A DNA stretch of 64,000 nucleotides, taken from positions 1-64,000 of the forward strand of contig JAGOMA010000015.1 in NCBI GenBank assembly GCA_017993775.1. Reading direction: 5' to 3'. Positions 16,405 to 26,136 of the stretch are shown piece by piece. Both the position numbers and the translations under genes were made by a program. The notes under the pieces are model-generated. The model was not told the origin of the DNA. It searched no databases and was given only the letters and a program-made list of their open reading frames with translations. This stretch comes from Chloroflexota bacterium (GTDB lineage Bacteria; Chloroflexota; Anaerolineae; Promineifilales; Promineifilaceae). Positions within the stretch are counted from its first letter, which is position 1; each line of letters opens with the position of its first letter.

Positions 16405-17844
16405 CTACATGCCCAACACGGCCGTTAACCGGCGCACGCCTTCCTCAATTTCTGCTTCCTCCAAACCGCTAAACCCCAGCAAAATCGACGGCGGGGCCGG
16501 CTGCTCCAGGTGGTAGGGCGTGCCCGGATAGACACCTACGCCTGCCGCAGCTGCCTGCTGCACCACGGCCGTTTCCACCAGCCCGGGTTCCAAATACACC
16601 ATCACATGCAGCCCGGCAGCCACCGGCGCGTAACGCACCCGCCCCGGCAAGTGCCGTTCAAGGGCGGCCACCAACACTTCGCGCCGACGGCCGTATGCCA
16701 ACCGCAGCTGCCGCAAATGACGCTCAAAATGCCCCTCGGTAATAAAATCGGCTACCGCTGCCTGGGTCAGCGTGGGCGCGCCGCGATCCACCAGACTTTT
16801 GGCCTGCACAAACGGGTTCAGCAAGACGGGCGGCAGCACCACATAGGCCAGCCGCAGCGCCGGAAACAGCACCTTGGAAAACGTGCCCAGATAGGCCACC
16901 CGCCCCTCATCGTCCAGCCCTTGCAGAGCAGCCAGCGGACGGCCGTTATACCGCAGCTCGCCGTCATAATCATCCTCAATGATCAATGCTTCATGCTCTC
17001 GCGCCCAACGCAGCAGGCGCAGGCGGCGCGCCAAAGACATCGTGCCGCCGCGTGGAAATTGATGTGTCGGCGTAACAAATGCCAGCCGTGCCCGGCTGTC
17101 CGCCGGAATCAATTCCACCGGAAACCCTTCATCATCAACCGGCAGGCCGACCAATTTTGCCCCATACACGCGCAGCAAATCATAGGCCACGGTGTAACCG
17201 GGCGTTTCCACCAGCGCCTCGTCCCCCGGATTCAGCAGCAGGCGGGCCAAAATATCCAAAACTTGCTGCGCGCCGCTGACAACGACCACCTGTTCCGGGG
17301 CGCAGCGCACCCCGCGCTCCCGCGACAAATAATCGGCCAGCGCTTCGCGCAGCGGATAAAAACCGGCCACCGACCCATAACGCGACAGCATGGCGTCGTC
17401 GGTGCTGAGGTAACGGGCCAGCAGCCGCCGCCAGACGTCGTAGGGGAAAATTTGGGCAAAAGACCGGCCAAAGCCAAAATCAATAGGCGGGCGCGGGGTG
17501 GATACGGCCGTTTCCCCCTCCGCCGCCAGCACCCGTTTCCCCCAACGAGACAGGATGGGCGTGAACGGCCGTTCCTCCCCGCCTGATCTATTGTCTTCGG
17601 CCACTCCCTCAGCCACAAACATGCCTGCGCCCGTGCGGCCGATAACGTAACCTTCGGCCTGAAGCTGCTCATAGGCCTGCGTCACCGTCACCCGCGCAAC
17701 GCCCAGGTCGGCGGCCAATTGGCGGCTGGGCGGCAGTTTCATGCCCGCCAGCAATTGGCCGCGCAAAATCTGCTCCCGAATCTGGCGGTAGATTTGGGCG
17801 TAGAGTGGGAAACGGCCGTGGCGATCCAATAAAATGTTTTGCAT
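16405..17844 (-). CDS. MocR/PdxR family regulator (GntR HTH fused to aminotransferase)
   Basis: 479 residues. Residues about 10-75 are a GntR winged helix (IYRQIREQILRGQL, LPPSRQLAADLGVARVTV). The rest is a fold-type I aminotransferase domain with DDYDGELRY and a PLP-binding lysine in TFSKVLFPALR near residue 323. MocR proteins are PLP-dependent transcription regulators, commonly of vitamin B6, GABA or taurine genes, usually acting on a divergent neighbour. Here the genes on both sides run in the same direction, so the target is not obvious. A GC-rich hairpin sits immediately 5' of its ribosome site. Confidence 0.9.
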   Translation of the reverse strand: MQNILLDRHGRFPLYAQIYRQIREQILRGQLLAGMKLPPSRQLAADLGVARVTVTQAYEQLQAEGYVIGRTGAGMFVAEGVAEDNRSGGEERPFTPILSRWGKRVLAAEGETAVSTPRPPIDFGFGRSFAQIFPYDVWRRLLARYLSTDDAMLSRYGSVAGFYPLREALADYLSRERGVRCAPEQVVVVSGAQQVLDILARLLLNPGDEALVETPGYTVAYDLLRVYGAKLVGLPVDDEGFPVELIPADSRARLAFVTPTHQFPRGGTMSLARRLRLLRWAREHEALIIEDDYDGELRYNGRPLAALQGLDDEGRVAYLGTFSKVLFPALRLAYVVLPPVLLNPFVQAKSLVDRGAPTLTQAAVADFITEGHFERHLRQLRLAYGRRREVLVAALERHLPGRVRYAPVAAGLHVMVYLEPGLVETAVVQQAAAAGVGVYPGTPYHLEQPAPPSILLGFSGLEEAEIEEGVRRLTAVLGM

Positions 17845-17853
17845 AACACCTGT

Positions 17854-17882
17854 GGTGGCGGGCGGTGACCTCGCCCGCCACC
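17854..17882. promoter_or_regulatory. GC-rich hairpin in the leader of the MocR gene
   Basis: Perfect 11-bp arms GGTGGCGGGCG and CGCCCGCCACC with a 7-nt loop lie 9 bp upstream of the MocR start on the minus strand and 14 bp after the subtilase stop. No T-run follows, so it is not a classical terminator. It could protect the subtilase mRNA 3' end or affect access to the MocR ribosome site. Confidence 0.5.
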
Positions 17883-17896
17883 TTGAACATCTCTTT

Positions 17897-20800
17897 TTAT
17901 CGTATTACAGCAGGCATATTTATCTGGTAACAAATGATTGGCAGGCTCCAGGTTTTACTGGCCGGTAGAGCGCCGATCGCATCGGTTGTGTGGCTCAGTG
18001 TGCCGGTCAGTGTGGTGTTGCAAGCCGCCAGATCCGCCGTCGCCTGATAAGTGAGCATGGCTGTTTGCGCGCCCAACCGCGGCACAGACACTTCCCAGCG
18101 CAGATAGTCGTTCGTCTGCGTAAACAAGCCCGACGTGACGTTGACGTTGGTCACCGCCAATCCGGGAGGAATGGTTTCCGTGATCACATAGGCCATCGCC
18201 ACCGGCGTCACATTCGGCAAAATGGTCAGCGTGGTGGTCAGCGGCCGGTTCATCAGCGTGACTGTGGGCGAGACTGTCCGGCTTACGTCGTCGGCCTGGC
18301 GCACCAGGTTGACCGGGATAAAGGCCACATCGCGCGGGCTGGATGGCTGCGTGCCCAAATCGAAGCCGCCATACCAATATTCGCCGCCGTCCATAGCCGA
18401 TTCGTTCCAGAAATAGCGCAAATCAAACGGCCCGCCAATGGGTTCGCCCAGCGGTCCTGTGAGCCAATTGTTGCTGGACGAGGTGTTGGGCACAACGGCT
18501 GTTACCAGCACCACCTCATCCTCAGCCAATGCGCTTTTGATACTTGTCACCACAATTTCATACATGCCGGCGGCCGGGTCCAGCACGTCACAACTTTCAT
18601 TCCACCATTGGCCTGTCTCGTTGCAAACCACGCTGCCGCCAATCTTGTGCATCGTAAAATCCACATTGATGGCTGTCGATTGGACAATCTCGGCCGTTAG
18701 CCGCCGGTTGTTGGTGGAAACGGGTGTTGTCACGGTTATGGCTTCTCCCACCGGAATAGAAAGGGTGTACATGGTTCCCGGCGTCAATTTGTACGAGGCC
18801 GCCGTGAGTGTGAGAATGTGCGAGGCTTGCAGATCGGGCAATAGCTGCGAACCGGCATCCCGGCGCGTGTAAATCAGCATTTCCGAGACCAACTTGAAAT
18901 CTACATGGCGTATTGCCAGCGGCAAATGCGCGCCAGGAACCATTGGATCGTCGCTTTGCAGAAGTACACCGCCAAAATCCCACACGTCCGGCGGCAAATC
19001 GCCGATGCTGCCGGTAACGGTGATGGTTTGTACGCCGCCTGGGGGAAGAGTGAAGGTTGTTGGCGTCACCTGCACGGTGGCCGTCACCGGTTGGGTGATG
19101 GTGGCAGACCAGGTGGATTCTGTGGGTAAGGCGCTGCGGAACTGGCGCGTCCAGGTGCAGGTTTGGGGGCAGGCGCCGTTTACCAGGGCGGCCAGGTTCA
19201 GGCTGTTGGCGCTGCCGCCCAGCGCCGGATTGGCGGCGCGGAAGTTAACGGCCGTCTCGTGCAACAGCAGGCCGGCGCGAGCAACGGCCGTCAGGTCAAT
19301 CCGTCCTGCGCCCTGGTCAAAGGCGCCCGCCGGACTGGTTCCGGATGGCAGGTGAATGGGGGAAACGGCCGTCATCATCAACGCCGACTCCACCTCCGCC
19401 GGGGTCCAATCCGGGTGCAGCGCCCGCAGCAGCGCCGCCGCCCCGGCCACATGCGGCGACGCCTGCGATGTGCCAGTGTAAAAAGAAAGCTCCGGCGGAT
19501 TTGCCGGGTTTGTAGTCAGGCCCGCCGACCAAATTCTTGTGCCGGGGGCAATCACATTGGGTTTCAGCACGTCGGTAATGATGGTATTGGGGCCGCGCGA
19601 GCTGCCGAAATACAATTCGTCGCCATACGCCGGGTTCACCGTGCGGATGGTGCCGCTGATGGTGGCGGTGTGGCCGCTGCCGCTGCCCAGCCAGGTTGCC
19701 AGCGCCGTCGCATCGCTGGTCAGCAAATTCATGCCGGGCAAAGGTAGCCGCTCGATGCCCAGGCGTTGGGCGAGCGTCTGCCCGGAATCGATCACCACAC
19801 CGCCAGCGCCGCCGGCCAATACGTTGTTGGCTTTGCTTGTGCTGTTCACCGTGCCTGTGCTGCAATAAACAATTTCGTCGTTGGTCCAGGTGTTAGGGGG
19901 AAACGTGACGGCGCAACGGCCGTTATCCGGCACGCCGTTCGTGTTGGTAACGCCCAGCGCCCGCACAATGGGAGCAGGGCCGTGGCTGCCGGTCACTGAG
20001 GAGCCGGTTAGCGATAGTGGGGGCGTGGTTGCGCCGCCGCTGAGGTTGGCGAGGGTGTTGTCGAAGCGGGCCGAACCGGTGGCGTTGCCGGCCGTAGTTA
20101 TCCACGGCACGTTGCCCGGCGAATTGATAGTTCCAGGATTGGGGCCGTTGTTACCGGCGGCGGTGGCGACAAAAATGCCAGCTTCCCGCGCGGCCAGGAA
20201 AGCCAGCGCCAGGGGATCGTTCCAGGGGTCAACGGCCGTGCCGCCAATGGAAAAATTCAGCACATCTACGCCATCCAGAATGGCCTGCTCGATGGCTAAA
20301 ATGCTCAGGTAATCGGGACAAGTGCTGGCGCTGCATACGTCGTAGGCGATGAGGGTGGCGTGAGGAGCCACGCCGGACAAAGTAGGCGTGAGCGTGAGGG
20401 TGGGGGCTGCGTAGGGCAGCGTGATCACGTTGCCGGCGGCGATGCCGGCCACGTTGCTGCCATGCCCCCAGGTGTCTTCGGGATTATCGCCGCTTTCCGG
20501 CCAACTGTATGCGCCGATGAGTTTATCGTTGCAGACAAAGGTGGCCGGTTGGGCGGCGCAGGCGCCCAGGTAATTGCCTGCGCCAAGCGGATTGATATGC
20601 GTGTAGCCATCACCGCCAACGGCGGCGAAGGAAGGGTGGTCCATGTTGATGCCTGTGTCGATGATGCCGACGATGATGCCCTCGCCCATTGTGCCATCGG
20701 GACCGCCGGTCTGGCTGCCATACCAAAGGCTGGGCGCGCCAATCCAGGCTGGGCTGGCGTCGGTGAGGGGCTGGCGGTTTTGGCTGGGGCGGATGGCGCT

Positions 20801-21187
20801 GATGGCCGGGTTGGCGGCCACGGCCGTTGCCTCTTCCGGCGTCAGGTCTATGGCCAGGGCGTTGAGGGCGAGGGTGAAGTGATAGCGGGCGGTTAACGGC
20901 CGTTGCGCCGCCTTGCTCAGTTCTGCCAGAAGGCGATCTTGCTGTTGTAGCAAGGTCTGGCGGTACTGCTGCCCATCCGGTGTGTTCAGGTCTGTGTCGC
21001 CGGTTTGCGCCTGCCGCGTAACCAGCGAGGGAGCGGAGAGTGTGATAAGATAGGTACTGGTGTTGGCCACGGCCGTTGGCGTTGTGGGCGGCAGCGGTTC
21101 ATAGGATTGCACAGTGACCACGATTGCAAAAAACAAAACCAGTCCCAACATTTCTGCCGGAAACCACCATCGTTTTTTATGTTTCAT
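17897..21187 (-). CDS. Secreted S8 family serine peptidase (subtilase)
   Basis: 1096 residues. A basic N-terminus with a hydrophobic segment (about 13-27) is a signal peptide or anchor; an inhibitor I9-like prodomain follows (LNALAIDLTPEEATAVAANP). The catalytic triad is complete: Asp in VGIIDTGINMDHPS near 176, His in WGHGSNVAGIAAG near 242, and Ser in YTGTSQASPHVAGAAALL near 571. A PA-type insert (about 400-520) is typical of large subtilases. The C-terminal 450 residues are beta-rich, with a DUF11-like conserved repeat (TETIPPGLAVTNVNVTSG) near the end, suggesting surface display. It probably digests extracellular protein. A GAGGTAA ribosome site precedes ATG. Confidence 0.93.
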   Translation of the reverse strand: MKHKKRWWFPAEMLGLVLFFAIVVTVQSYEPLPPTTPTAVANTSTYLITLSAPSLVTRQAQTGDTDLNTPDGQQYRQTLLQQQDRLLAELSKAAQRPLTARYHFTLALNALAIDLTPEEATAVAANPAISAIRPSQNRQPLTDASPAWIGAPSLWYGSQTGGPDGTMGEGIIVGIIDTGINMDHPSFAAVGGDGYTHINPLGAGNYLGACAAQPATFVCNDKLIGAYSWPESGDNPEDTWGHGSNVAGIAAGNVITLPYAAPTLTLTPTLSGVAPHATLIAYDVCSASTCPDYLSILAIEQAILDGVDVLNFSIGGTAVDPWNDPLALAFLAAREAGIFVATAAGNNGPNPGTINSPGNVPWITTAGNATGSARFDNTLANLSGGATTPPLSLTGSSVTGSHGPAPIVRALGVTNTNGVPDNGRCAVTFPPNTWTNDEIVYCSTGTVNSTSKANNVLAGGAGGVVIDSGQTLAQRLGIERLPLPGMNLLTSDATALATWLGSGSGHTATISGTIRTVNPAYGDELYFGSSRGPNTIITDVLKPNVIAPGTRIWSAGLTTNPANPPELSFYTGTSQASPHVAGAAALLRALHPDWTPAEVESALMMTAVSPIHLPSGTSPAGAFDQGAGRIDLTAVARAGLLLHETAVNFRAANPALGGSANSLNLAALVNGACPQTCTWTRQFRSALPTESTWSATITQPVTATVQVTPTTFTLPPGGVQTITVTGSIGDLPPDVWDFGGVLLQSDDPMVPGAHLPLAIRHVDFKLVSEMLIYTRRDAGSQLLPDLQASHILTLTAASYKLTPGTMYTLSIPVGEAITVTTPVSTNNRRLTAEIVQSTAINVDFTMHKIGGSVVCNETGQWWNESCDVLDPAAGMYEIVVTSIKSALAEDEVVLVTAVVPNTSSSNNWLTGPLGEPIGGPFDLRYFWNESAMDGGEYWYGGFDLGTQPSSPRDVAFIPVNLVRQADDVSRTVSPTVTLMNRPLTTTLTILPNVTPVAMAYVITETIPPGLAVTNVNVTSGLFTQTNDYLRWEVSVPRLGAQTAMLTYQATADLAACNTTLTGTLSHTTDAIGALPASKTWSLPIICYQINMPAVIR

Positions 21188-21459
21188 TTGATTACCTCTT
21201 ATTTGCGGAACATTCCAGTAAAGTATCAGACTGACAATAGAATGGCCTATCGTGATCCGGCCGGGTTCAATTTTGCGTCAGGAAACCAACAGATTTTAGG
21301 ATATTTTGTTTCAGACTGCACAAAACCTGAAGCTGATTTACAATACAAAGTTATTCAATCCGTGTTCCCAAGGGACTTTCCAAAGAGACTTGCCCTGTTC
21401 TGTTCCCGTGGCGACATCGCCTGTGCGCCCTGTAGCCCTGATATGGCCTGAATGGTATA

Positions 21460-21489
21460 TTGACAGCGTAGCACGTCAGGCGGTAAATT
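21460..21489 (+). promoter_or_regulatory. Candidate promoter for the TetR gene
   Basis: A perfect TTGACA at 21460-21465 is followed after 18 bp by TAAATT (four of six matches to TATAAT). It would give a leader of about 130 nt to ATG at 21630 that includes a family I hairpin and a short family II palindrome. The remainder of the 442-bp divergent gap 21188-21629 shows no gene. Confidence 0.45.
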
Positions 21490-21521
21490 GAAACAGTGTC
21501 TCTATGGTTTAACTTGAAAAA

Positions 21522-21550
21522 ATTGGTCTAATCTTCAAGATAGGACCAAT
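21522..21550. repeat. Intergenic hairpin, family I (diverged copy)
   Basis: ATTGGTCTAATCT pairs with AGATAGGACCAAT with one mismatch and one G-T pair. It lies upstream of the TetR gene. Confidence 0.65.
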
Positions 21551-21578
21551 CTGGAAACGCCAAAGTTCATTGCGAGCG

Positions 21579-21592
21579 AACCCTTAGGGTTT
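21579..21592. repeat. Short family II-like palindrome
   Basis: AACCCTTAGGGTTT, followed by CCAACAGAGAACC, matching the flank of the similar short copy at 13191. It lies 38 bp before the TetR start and could affect translation of that gene. Confidence 0.45.
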
Positions 21593-21629
21593 CCAACAGA
21601 GAACCGCTTACCATGAGTGAGTAAAGATT

Positions 21630-22250
21630 ATGCCCTACCAAAGCAGCGACAAGACGCGTCAGAAAAAAGATGCTAAACGCACGGCGATGATGCAGGCTGC
21701 GGTGCGCGTTTTTTCTGCCAAAGGGTATCATGCGGCCACAATTCGTGACATTGTGAGCGAAGCGGAGGTGGCGGTAGGCACGTTTTATTTTTATTTTCCT
21801 GACAAAGAGACGCTGTTTGTTCACTTGTATGAGGAGACGGCTCAGTTTTTGCTGCAAGCCATTCAGCAGGCGACGCAATCGCGCGCCACGCTGCCACAAC
21901 AGATGAAGGCTGGGCTGCAAGCTTATGTCAATATTGCTGTGTATGAACCGGCTGTGGTGCAGCTTTTATTGGTCGGGGGGGTGGGCGCCGTGCCGGCGCT
22001 GACGGTTAAACGGGCAGAATTTCGGGAACGGTTGACGCTGATCTGGCAACGGCCGTTAGACAAAGCTCTGGCGGAAACTTATATTTTGCCCCAAAACACC
22101 CGCCGCACGGCCGAGGCCTTTGCCGGCGCATTTGATGAAGTGATCTTAAACCTGCTCAACTTACCTGATGCGGAGCAGGAAGCCGGCGCTGTGATCCAAG
22201 AGTTACTCCAGTTTGCTCTGCGAGCCGCCGCATACACAGGCGGCAACTAG
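21630..22250 (+). CDS. TetR/AcrR family transcriptional regulator
   Basis: 206 residues. The N-terminal helix-turn-helix is classical: AVRVFSAKGYHAATIRDIV, then VGTFYFYFPDKETLF in the recognition-helix region (residues about 20-60). The C-terminal half is a helical ligand-binding and dimerisation domain. TetR proteins repress efflux or metabolic genes and release DNA when they bind a small molecule. It is transcribed in the same direction as the GAF-rich kinase 20 bp downstream and probably shares its mRNA; divergent from it is the subtilase gene. The ligand is unknown. Two short intergenic repeats lie in its leader. Confidence 0.9.
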   Translation: MPYQSSDKTRQKKDAKRTAMMQAAVRVFSAKGYHAATIRDIVSEAEVAVGTFYFYFPDKETLFVHLYEETAQFLLQAIQQATQSRATLPQQMKAGLQAYVNIAVYEPAVVQLLLVGGVGAVPALTVKRAEFRERLTLIWQRPLDKALAETYILPQNTRRTAEAFAGAFDEVILNLLNLPDAEQEAGAVIQELLQFALRAAAYTGGN

Positions 22251-22270
22251 ATCGGTTAAGGTTAGTGTGT

Positions 22271-25200
22271 ATGAAAGCAACCGTTCAAACATTAAAGCCT
22301 ACCTTGGAAACAAGTGAACCGCTGAGCCTGACAGCCGTGGGTTCAAATCGGCAAGCAACCAACCTGGCAGAACTGATAACGGCCGTTTCCACCCACCTCA
22401 TCAACCTGGCCCCAGATGATATCGACACCGGCATTAGCAATGTCCTCTCCTTGCTTGGCCAATACACCCAGGCAGAGCGCAGCATCGTTGTGCTGCAAGA
22501 CAATCAACTCCTCACCTCTACCCACCAATGGCGCGCCCCAGATATTCCACCTGACCTGAATACCCTGCAAGAAATCGAAGCATCTAGCCTCGCCTGGATT
22601 CTGGCCCAGCTAAACAATTCCAACATTATCCACATTCCCTCCATCGACCACCTGCCGCCAGAAGCGACCAACGAAAAAGAGTTGTTTATCAACCAGGGGT
22701 TGCAATCATTCGTTGCCGTGCCCCTGACCTACCAGAACGTCCAATTGGGGCTGCTGGGTTTATTTACCATCACTCGCCAACATACCTGGTCGGCCGAAGA
22801 CATTTCCTTGGTGCAAATTGTCGGCGAATTGTTTACAAATGCCCTTCAGAGAAAAGAATTTGAGGAACGCGAAAAACTTGCCTACAAAATTGGCGCCGAA
22901 CTGGTTTCCATGCTTGACCAGGATACGCTGCTCAACGTAACCATCAACCAACTTTGCGACAGTTTTGGCTATTACTATGCCCAAATCTTTCTGCTCAACA
23001 GCCTCTTTTCCGATCAAGACAAGACTCCGCCCACGCACCTCATCATTCAGGCCGGCACAGGCGCGGTGGGCGAGCGGTTGAAACAACGACGGCACACAAT
23101 CGACATCAATGCGCCACGTAGTGTCGTGGCCCGCGCGGCGCGTACGCAGCAAACAGTCTGTGTGGATGATGTGCGACAAACAACCTACCATCTGCCCAAC
23201 CCTGTTTTGCCCAAAACCCGCAGCGAACTTTCTATTCCCCTCATCAACGAACAGGCGCTGATCGGCGTTTTGGATGTGCAGCATACCAACCCGAACCATT
23301 TTAACGATCATGAAACCCGCATCTTGCAAATCATCGCCAACCAGCTTTCCATCGCTTTAGCCAAGGCGACATTGTTTGCACGCAACCAACGGTTGCTAGA
23401 AGAACTCACGTTGTTGCAAGCCATAGCCACCGTCGCCGCCGAAGCCACCGACGAAGACACCTTGTTTACACGCGTCACTCATATCGTCGCCCAGGCTCTA
23501 CACGCTGATCATTTTGGGTTTGCCTTTTTAGACCCAGAGTCTGGAAACCTGACGTACCATCCCTCGACTTGGAATCAAGATAGAAAATTGATGGTCAATT
23601 TAATTCGACCGGGTGAAGGAGTATGTTGGCAGGTTATCAACAGCGGCCGGGCGCGGCGTTATGCTGATGTTACCGAGGAACCCGCGTTTATCGGCGATCC
23701 GCTGATTCGTTCAGAATTGTGCGTCCCTCTAAAACTTAACCGAAAAGTGATCGGTGTGCTCAACGCAGAAAGCATGACGGTGAATGCGTTTAGCGAAGCC
23801 CACGAGCGCCTGCTGCTGACAATTGCCGAGCAATTGGCCACAACCATTGAAAAGCTCCGTCTATTTGAGAAGGCGCAGCATCAGGCGGCGGAAACGGCCG
23901 CATTATTAGCCACCAGTAAAGCTATTTCGTCGCTCAAACTCGATCATGTCCTCAACACCATTGCCACGGAGGCGCAAAAATTATTCAAAGCCGATGCCTG
24001 CCGTATCCACCTGATTGATCCGGATGATATCACCTTGCGCTGCGTCGTGGCCATATCTGACCAACCGGACCATGCTATTTTGAACTTTACTCAGGGTGTC
24101 GGTGTGGGCATTACCGGACGGGTGGCGCTTAGCGGCTTGCCGGAGCTTATCCGCAATACGCTGGATGACGGAACGGGTATTCAGATACCGGGAACGCCGA
24201 CAGAAGATGAGGCCATGGCTCTGGCGCCGCTGGTCATTCGTAAAAAAGTCATCGGGGTCATGACCGTCACCCGACGAGACATTACCAATCAGTTTACCCA
24301 AACGAATTTGCAGTTGTTAATTGCTTTTGCCGATCAGGCGGCCGTGGCGATTGACAATGCGCGTTTGTTTGCGGTGGAACAGCAGCGCGCCCGGCGGCAG
24401 CAGCAGTTGGCTAATACTGCGGGCGCTTTGTTGAATGCCCGCACTCTGTCGGAGCTAGGACTTACGATAACGGCCGTTGCCCACCAAACCCTGGACGCCG
24501 ATAGAGTCGCCATCTACCTCTACGACGCCGTCCGTAAATCCATCAAATGCCTTTACGCCCACAACCTCTCCACCACCTACACAGACGCTCTCAATCAGTT
24601 TTATCGAACGATGCCCGGCGCAAGACTGCTCAGCAATACCCAGCCCATCACGATAGACGATGCCCTCGATGACTACCGCACCGCCAGTCTGCGAGATATC
24701 ATCTCTGCAGAAGGCTTTCGCAGTTATGCCGTATTCAGTATGTCCATTCCCGGAGACCCGGTCGGCGCTTTAGTTTTCTACCGCGACCGCGTAGCCCCCT
24801 TCAATTCTGACGATCTGGTCACCGGGCAAACCCTTACCTACATCGTTTCCATCGCCTACCAAAACATTCTCCTGCTCACCGAAATCCGCCAGGCATTGGA
24901 GCGCGAACAACGTCTCAACCATATCTCCCGCACACTCAACACTGCCCCAGATTTACCTACCGTCCTGGCGTATGTGGCACGCCTGGCAACCGACCTGTTG
25001 GACGCAGACGCCGGATTGGTCGGGCTGGTTATCGATCACCAGATAGTAACTTTTTATCCCTACAACATCCCGCCCAGCGTTAGCCTGCGCCCGGTTACCA
25101 AAGGCAGCGGCATTGCCTGGGAAATTATCGAAACAGGGCAATCGGTTATGCACGCCCAATATCAGGACCATCCCAAAGCGCAGCAAAAACTGATCAAAGT

Positions 25201-26119
25201 CGGCGCGGGAGCGTTCATCGGCGTGCCCATTGTGGCCGGGGACGAATGCCTGGGCGCGTTACAAATTTTTAGCTTTACCCCCGGCAGGCAATTCAGCCGC
25301 CGAGATTTGGCCCTGGCAGAATCGATTGGGCAGCAAGCTGGCATTGCCATGCAAAATCGCCGCCTCTTCTCGCAATTGTCCGAACGCGCCGAAGCGCTGG
25401 CGATTTCTCTAGCCCGCCAGGAAGAGCTGGATGAAGCCAAAAACGAATTCATCCAAAATGTGTCGCATGAACTCCGCACGCCACTGGGTCTGATCTATGG
25501 TTATGCTGAACTGTTGGACAGCGGCGGGCTGGGCGAGCTTGAACCGGCGCAAAAGCAGTCGATGGACATCATTGTGAAGCGGGTTCGTATGTTGATCAAT
25601 ATGCTGGAAGATATGTCTGCTCTGCTGGCGGCCGAGACTCAGGATTTTCGGCGTGAAGAGATTGACCCAGCCGCTTTGCTCAGGACCGTTCAAGAGGAGT
25701 ACCGCCTCCAGGCGGAAAAAGCAGGCCTTTCTCTCGAAGTTACCACGGTCAGTACCATGCCAATAATTGTAGGCGATCCCTTCCATTTGCGGCGGGTATT
25801 CGATAATTTGTTATCGAATGCGTTCAAATTCACGCCCGCTGGCGGCGTGATTTCCTTGCGCGCCTGGACGGTGGGGCGTGAAGTTCTCATTGAGGTGAGC
25901 GATACCGGCACCGGCATTGCGGAGGAAGAAATGCAGCGTATTTTTGAACGCTTCTATCGCGCAAATTCCGGATCGGCGCAGCACCATATGGGCAAGGGAA
26001 CCGGTCTTGGTTTGGCGTTGGTGAAAGAGATTGTAGAAGCGCATCGTGGCAAAATCACTGTGCGTTCGGTGCTGGGCCAGGGCACAACCTTCCAAATTCA
26101 CTTACCCGGCGCAGACTGA
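22271..26119 (+). CDS. Multi-GAF sensor histidine kinase
   Basis: 1283-residue class with start at ATG 22271 (GTG 22265 two codons earlier is possible). There is no membrane segment, so it should be cytosolic. Six GAF-type modules can be traced at roughly 30-200, 215-370, 385-545, 560-715, 725-880 and 895-1045, each ending in helices such as QLSIALAKATLFARNQ or QAAVAIDNARLFA. A HisKA domain with NVSHELRTPLG near residue 1066 and an HATPase_c domain with DNLLSNAFKFTPAGG, DTGTGIAEEE and GKGTGLGLALVKEIV follow. GAF modules bind tetrapyrroles, cyclic nucleotides or redox cofactors; none has an obvious bilin-cysteine motif that I could confirm. No response regulator is adjacent. It is likely co-transcribed with tetR upstream. 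Confidence 0.93.
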   Translation: MKATVQTLKPTLETSEPLSLTAVGSNRQATNLAELITAVSTHLINLAPDDIDTGISNVLSLLGQYTQAERSIVVLQDNQLLTSTHQWRAPDIPPDLNTLQEIEASSLAWILAQLNNSNIIHIPSIDHLPPEATNEKELFINQGLQSFVAVPLTYQNVQLGLLGLFTITRQHTWSAEDISLVQIVGELFTNALQRKEFEEREKLAYKIGAELVSMLDQDTLLNVTINQLCDSFGYYYAQIFLLNSLFSDQDKTPPTHLIIQAGTGAVGERLKQRRHTIDINAPRSVVARAARTQQTVCVDDVRQTTYHLPNPVLPKTRSELSIPLINEQALIGVLDVQHTNPNHFNDHETRILQIIANQLSIALAKATLFARNQRLLEELTLLQAIATVAAEATDEDTLFTRVTHIVAQALHADHFGFAFLDPESGNLTYHPSTWNQDRKLMVNLIRPGEGVCWQVINSGRARRYADVTEEPAFIGDPLIRSELCVPLKLNRKVIGVLNAESMTVNAFSEAHERLLLTIAEQLATTIEKLRLFEKAQHQAAETAALLATSKAISSLKLDHVLNTIATEAQKLFKADACRIHLIDPDDITLRCVVAISDQPDHAILNFTQGVGVGITGRVALSGLPELIRNTLDDGTGIQIPGTPTEDEAMALAPLVIRKKVIGVMTVTRRDITNQFTQTNLQLLIAFADQAAVAIDNARLFAVEQQRARRQQQLANTAGALLNARTLSELGLTITAVAHQTLDADRVAIYLYDAVRKSIKCLYAHNLSTTYTDALNQFYRTMPGARLLSNTQPITIDDALDDYRTASLRDIISAEGFRSYAVFSMSIPGDPVGALVFYRDRVAPFNSDDLVTGQTLTYIVSIAYQNILLLTEIRQALEREQRLNHISRTLNTAPDLPTVLAYVARLATDLLDADAGLVGLVIDHQIVTFYPYNIPPSVSLRPVTKGSGIAWEIIETGQSVMHAQYQDHPKAQQKLIKVGAGAFIGVPIVAGDECLGALQIFSFTPGRQFSRRDLALAESIGQQAGIAMQNRRLFSQLSERAEALAISLARQEELDEAKNEFIQNVSHELRTPLGLIYGYAELLDSGGLGELEPAQKQSMDIIVKRVRMLINMLEDMSALLAAETQDFRREEIDPAALLRTVQEEYRLQAEKAGLSLEVTTVSTMPIIVGDPFHLRRVFDNLLSNAFKFTPAGGVISLRAWTVGREVLIEVSDTGTGIAEEEMQRIFERFYRANSGSAQHHMGKGTGLGLALVKEIVEAHRGKITVRSVLGQGTTFQIHLPGAD

Positions 26120-26136
26120 TTGGGGGCAAAAACGCC

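Noticed and set aside
21188..21629. tRNA or small RNA gene in the 442-bp divergent gap
   Set aside because: No cloverleaf, TTCRA arm or paired acceptor ends found on either strand.
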